Shown here one piece after another: positions 53,809 through 64,000 of a stretch of DNA of 64,000 nucleotides (position 1 is its first letter; each line of letters starts with the position of its first letter). Origin of the DNA: Puffinus mauretanicus (taxonomy: Eukaryota > Chordata > Aves > Procellariiformes > Procellariidae); assembly GCA_023333565.1 (NCBI GenBank), contig JAJKFH010004053.1, forward strand, positions 682,001-746,000, given 5' to 3'. Below the pieces are notes generated by a model, which worked only from the letters and a program-made list of their open reading frames with translations, did not search any database and was not told the origin of the DNA. The position numbers and the translations under genes are program-made.

Positions 53809-55669
53809 GCTGTTCACATACATACCCAAATGCTTTTCTTTGTCATCTAGCTACAGAAATGTCACCAAAATTAAGGCTTCTTTGTGGGAGAACTTAAATC
53901 CTAAAAGATACTTTCAATTTTGCTCTTTATTGCTTTTCTCTTGTTAAGGCAAACAATACAGAAAATTGAACCTCAACATCAAGGAGTCATGAATTTCAAA
54001 GAGATTTTATATTTTGCATTTTGAAATACTGCAAATGTGTTTATAGAAAAGCACACAAAAGATCACTTGGTTTGAGAAAATTGCAAGCTGAGAAAGGACC
54101 ACTTGGGTCAATGAACGTTATCTTTTCCAACCAGCAACCTCATTACAAAATGCCTTAAAAAATTATCAAGCTCTAACTTTTAAAGGCATAGTTTTTGTCT
54201 CCTGCCATTCCCATTGACATTATTTTTCAGGACATTCAGCAGTAAGAAGACTTGCAATTTCCAGTCTAAAAATTCATGCAGGCCCTCTTTTATATCCATG
54301 ACCCTTTAGCTCCTCTCCCTCCCCCTTCTTTACTCTCTTGATGTATTTTACAGGCTGAAATCACACTCCTCCTCAGCTGATGTTTTGCTGTACGAGACAA
54401 GCCAGTCTCCTTTAGTGGAAAAGAACTTTAGAGATGGTTTAATTTAAAAAGAAATTTCATAGCTATAGAATTCACAGAACGTCCTTCCTCTTCCTAGCAG
54501 GGCGGCATTGGCACGTTAAAAAAACCACAGCAGCCATGAAGAAAAGGTGACAGACTTCTACCCTCCTGCCTTTCTCTCCTCCAGCTTTTCTCCCCCACAT
54601 AAGCGCAGCTTGGGGAATCCGTGTAGAGACCTGGCACTATTTGTCAGCACCCAAACAAGCTGCAAAATAAATCATGCAACCTAATTTTAGTCCTGGCTGG
54701 CAAAGCCGATGTTGCTGCTATCCTAATGCCTGTAATTTGGCTCAGAGAAAAATGCTTTGGAGGCAGAATTATTTAATTACTTCAAAGGCTGTTGGCTGAC
54801 TAAGGTTCAGCAGGCTTCCAGCTGGCAAAGACATAAGAGACGCTCTCCATTACCAGAGGCAGGTTGCCTCGGGATGAAGCCACATCAGATTCTGAATCTG
54901 ATCTAGGTCTTGTCTTACTCGTGTCCAGGGGATGGCAAACTTGGCTGTGCCGACAAGTGTCAGAGGACTTTTGCACCTTTGCTCTGTCTAACCTCTGAAA
55001 ACTATCAAATAACTCTTAACATTTGAGGAGAAATTTCATTCTTCTTTCCATGGTTTGCAGCACCTCTCACAGAAACTGCTGCTGGGAGTGGGGGCTCTGT
55101 GGGCTGAGGGCACCATGCTGTAACCACTGGCATTGAATCTCCTGTCAGCAGGACACCATATAACTTCTTTTTGATCCTTCTCTGTTTTGGTTTTTATTTT
55201 AAATTTTATAACTACTTTGTTATAAAAGCAATCATTTAATATTACAAACCTAAATATTTAAAAATAAATTAATTTTAAATAATTGTGGCAGTACCGGAAG
55301 CGTTCCACTCACGTCTTCAGTGCCACTGTGTTTGTGCACATTGAAAGTATGCTGATTGCAGTGCAGATGAGACGGGAAATATTGTCAGCAGTTCCAGACA
55401 CTGTTCCCTGAAATAATCTTTTGTTCCTTTATACAGTTTTGCGGGAGCATTTTTGTTACATGTATTCTTCCAACGGCCAGGGAAACCAGGAGAGACCCGG
55501 TGCAAATAAAAGGCCCAGACGCCTGTCCGTTGCTCCCCAGGAGGAGCCCCACGCTCACTTCTATGCTCCTGCACGCTCCCCGCCCTGAACGGGAAGATGT
55601 AGCCATGTTAGAGGCGCGACACCAAAGCTGAGCCAAGACTTGCTGTAAGCCGAGTCGAGCCTGCTTTAA
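53809..55669. other. intergenic between POGLUT2 and BIVM, distal
   Basis: About 1.9 kb of mostly AT-rich DNA with no exon, RNA gene or repeat family that I can recognise. Confidence 0.5.
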
Positions 55670-57450
55670 CCTAAGGGCAGCCCGGTGCAGCAGGGACAGG
55701 CATCCGGGTACCCTGCTGCCCTCGGAGCACCGGGCACAGAAGAGCGGCCTCCGGCCCCGCCACCAGCCCGCACCAGGCGCCTGCGCCGGGCCGCGCGCCG
55801 CGACCCGCAGCCCGAGGGCAGGGAGGCACCGAGCCCGGAGCGGCCGGCTGGGGGAAGGCAGGCGCCGCAGGGCCCAGGCAAGCAGGAGCGCCCGCATTCC
55901 AAGGGGGCGCGGTGAGGGCAGGGTGGTGGCCCCGAGCCCGCCGAGGCAGGAGCTTCAGCGGCCGGCTGTTCCGGAGCCGGGCAGCTTCACTCGGCCTGCA
56001 GCGCTCTGGAAGACGGTCGGGGAGGGGCAGCTTGCCTCGGGACGTTCTGCAGCCAGGCACCCGTCAGTCAGCACGGCCTCGCCTCACCTCTTCACATGCG
56101 CTTGGCGCGTCCCGCTCCGAGCGGGCACGGGCGCAGCGGGCAGCCCCCGCGCCCGGCGGCGCTCCTCTCCCCCGGGCGGGAGCTCCCGCCCGCTCTCCCA
56201 TTTACGCCTTGCCTTTCCCGAACCCCCTGCAACAGCCAGAGCCTCACCTCGGCGGGCAGGTGAGAGCGCTTCCCTGCCCCGGCCACGCCAGGCAGGAGCG
56301 CGGCCGCCAGCCGCGGTGGGCCGGCCCGACGCCGAGGCCCCACGGACGGAGCCGCCTCTCCCCGTCGCCATCCCCGAGCTGCTCCGCCCCTCCCCCGCCC
56401 GCCCGCGGGGCAGCAGCGGACGAGACCATGAGGGCGCACACGGGGGGGACACGGCCAAAGAGGTGCCTCTCACAGCGCCGAGGCGCAGTCGCGGCCCAGC
56501 CGGGAGACGCGCAGCCGGTTCCTTTGAGACACCGTGAGCGCCCGCAGGGGGAGCGCGGCCGCCGCCACCGCCGGGCAACCCCGCGCCTCCCCCCGGCCGG
56601 CTGCGGGAGTTGGTGCCGGCCGGCGGCGGCGGCGGCGCTGAGAAGGCGGGGGACGGTGGGGGCGCAGGTGAGCCCGTGGCGCGGCGTCCTCCCCCGCGCG
56701 CGCCGTGTCTGTTTCCGGCGCGCTCGCGTCCCCGCTCCGCCGCGGCCGGGGGAGGCGACGCAGGCGGGCGCCGCGCCGCACAGGTAACGGGCCGGGAGCG
56801 CGGGCCGCGCCGCCGAGCAGCCGCTCTTCCCCTCTCCCCCCGCCGCTGCTGCACTGCCGGGCGCCCCTGCGCTGCCGGCCCTCGCAGGCGCCGAGGAAGG
56901 GAGCGGGCTCACCCTCCCGGCGGGCCCCGAGCCCCGCTGCCGCCCTTCCCCCAGCCCGGGGCTGTTCACTCTGGAACCGACTGGGGACAGAGCGGGGGGC
57001 GGGGCGGCAGAGCCGCGCCGAGGCCCCGATTGGCGGCGCCCCAGCCCTCCCGCCCCTCCCCGGTGCTGAGGCCGGGTGTCCCCCACCTCGCGGGGGAGCT
57101 GTACGCGCCTCCCCGGTGGGTGAGCCCCCGCGGAGCTGGTGCGAGCGGATCCTACCGGGGCCGCTCGGCAGAGCCGGGGCCGGGCGCTGCTTGGCCGCGT
57201 TCACTGCGGGCAGCTGCGGGGTACCTGCGTGCGTTTGGGTATCTCCTTGCCGTCTTTCAGGTAGAGCCCTGCCTGTGTTTGTTTTCGAGACCCGCTGCCG
57301 GCGGAGGAAGGCTCGTGCACTGTTGGTTCCGTGCAGTGACCAGAAGTCGGTGTGGCGGGGGTCTGCTCTCGAGGGAAACCCCCGCCTCCCGCGTTTCCCA
57401 TCTGCGGCGCCTGTCTTCGCACCGCAGACGTGCAAACCGCTGAGATAACG
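55670..57450 (+). promoter_or_regulatory. BIVM: large CpG island upstream of BIVM
   Basis: About 1.8 kb with very high GC and CpG. Three consensus + strand donors lie in it (CAG|GTGAGA at 56,260, CAG|GTGAGC at 56,668 and CAG|GTAACG at 56,784), fitting one or more noncoding BIVM first exons splicing to 58,164. A (GGC)n run lies near 56,619-56,637. Long open frames on both strands are the expected result of few A/T-rich stop codons here and are not supported as genes. Confidence 0.75.
56619..56637. repeat. (GGC)n triplet run in the CpG island
   Basis: About six GGC/CGG units, following GTGCC. Position in a probable 5' UTR is inferred. Confidence 0.65.
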
Positions 57451-58163
57451 GATAACACATACTATCAATTCGCTTTTTAAAAAAGATCATTAAAAGCAAG
57501 CCAGTCTTCTAAATTCGTTTTTGGTAATTCTTAGCTGCTATAAATAAAACCTGACGCTTTTCTTTCTCACATCTTGAAAAATAGGAGGCGCGTAAAAATA
57601 AAAGGGAACCCTTAACAGCCATACGAGGAGAGCAGTGAAACAGATTGAGGGTAGCGTTGTCAATTTACAGTCAACAGAGGTGATAGTTACTGTAATTTTC
57701 TGTAAGCTTGAACTTCACTTGCAGCAAAAGCATGCAGGATTCTTCAGAATCAAGTGACCTTAAGTTGCTGTTTCTGTGATTTATTAATTTGTATAAATTA
57801 TTTTGTACTCCACACATGCAAGGTGTTGTGACTGTAAGGAATAGAAGTGATCACCACAACTACATAAACATAGGAAGCTTTTCTTTTTTTTTAATTTTGT
57901 TTTTTTATTCATGTGCTGGTTTACAAGTGTAATTACTCATGATGTCTTCATCATGGTATCACTATGGTGTATGTTGTTGGCACCTCACAAATAATAAAAA
58001 GTGCTGTTTGTAGAATTCTAGAGATGCTTAGAAAAAGACACAGTGTAGTTGTGATGTGTCTTGAAGGGTATTTCAGCTTTTATTGGATATGAGTTCAAAG
58101 ATAAGCTTTGTGTATATTTTATGTTGATTGAGACACCTGTACTAACTTCTCATTTTCTTTTAG
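57451..58163. other. probable BIVM first intron, 3' part
   Basis: AT-rich after the island and ending in the acceptor TTTTCTTTTAG at 58,163. No other feature recognised. Confidence 0.5.
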
Positions 58164-58277
58164 GTACCTCGTCGATACCTTGCAGAGGCAATGGAGACAA
58201 TGATACAAAATCTGTTGTAATTAAAACATAAAGAAAAAAATATTCTTAGGTGTGCAATACTCTTTCAGTGTCATTCA
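58164..58277 (+). other. BIVM: BIVM 5'-UTR part of the first coding exon
   Basis: From the acceptor at 58,163 to the base before the BIVM ATG. Contains a short upstream ORF at 58,191-58,220. Confidence 0.75.
58191..58220 (+). promoter_or_regulatory. 9-codon upstream ORF in the BIVM 5' UTR
   Basis: ATG GAG ACA ATG ATA CAA AAT CTG TTG TAA. The first ATG has G at -3 and G at +4, a strong context. It ends 57 nt before the BIVM start, allowing re-initiation. Confidence 0.6.

Positions 58278-64000
<5,723 letters not shown>

Noticed and set aside
55385..57468. Long open frames on both strands of the BIVM CpG island (up to 332 codons)
   Set aside because: Present in several overlapping frames on both strands, Pro/Arg/Gly/Ala-rich, and explained by the lack of A/T-rich stop codons in very GC-rich DNA. 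No family resemblance.

Overview
This is a vertebrate nuclear window, most likely from a bird and probably a neoavian one. The evidence is the repeat content: CR1 LINE copies ending in the 8-bp ATTCTATG/ATTCTATC tail, and one solo LTR of a family I recognise from neoavian genomes. Genes have small GT-AG exons in long introns, and promoters sit in CpG islands. All three recognisable genes are host genes known to be neighbours in vertebrates (TEX30, POGLUT2/KDELC1, BIVM; mammalian 13q33 block next to ERCC5).

Layout. Positions 1-30,780 look intergenic. They hold an old, decayed LINE (about 770-1,640), a short CR1 3' end (9,631-9,727), a 2-kb CR1 copy with broken ORF2 (10,165-12,122), a GAAA microsatellite (21,521-21,733), simple-sequence tracts, and one protein-like terminal-exon candidate (19,539-19,787) that I cannot assign. 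I found no exon of any other mammalian neighbour there. From 30,790 a CpG island leads into TEX30 (+ strand, five coding exons, 31,225-37,739, 226 aa). POGLUT2 follows on the minus strand (ten coding exons, 52,668-40,224, 500 aa), so the two genes converge with about 2.5 kb between stop codons. POGLUT2 starts in a CpG island (52,150-53,130). A second, larger island (55,670-57,450) precedes BIVM (+ strand), whose first five coding exons (58,278-63,475, 304 codons) are in the window; the rest runs off the right edge.

All exon boundaries given were derived by hand from GT-AG sites and reading-frame continuity. Every junction is in phase and no coding exon I expect from the family is missing for TEX30 or POGLUT2. 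TEX30 is an alpha/beta-hydrolase-fold protein. POGLUT2 is an ER-lumenal protein O-glucosyltransferase with a KDEL-type signal. BIVM is poorly characterised. The genes are not an operon and share no obvious pathway; POGLUT2 and BIVM are divergent neighbours.

Main points for a second look: the KDEL signal of POGLUT2 lies alone in a final coding exon with a stop and an ATTAAA just past the preceding donor; TEX30 has an in-frame upstream ATG adding an Arg-rich 18-residue leader; BIVM has a Q-x4-CG-x-S segment resembling a papain-like nucleophile region; an LTR with promoter boxes lies sense-oriented in POGLUT2 intron 3; and the 19.5-kb orphan exon candidate. I did not find a convincing wholly new system; most of the left half is ordinary avian intergenic DNA.
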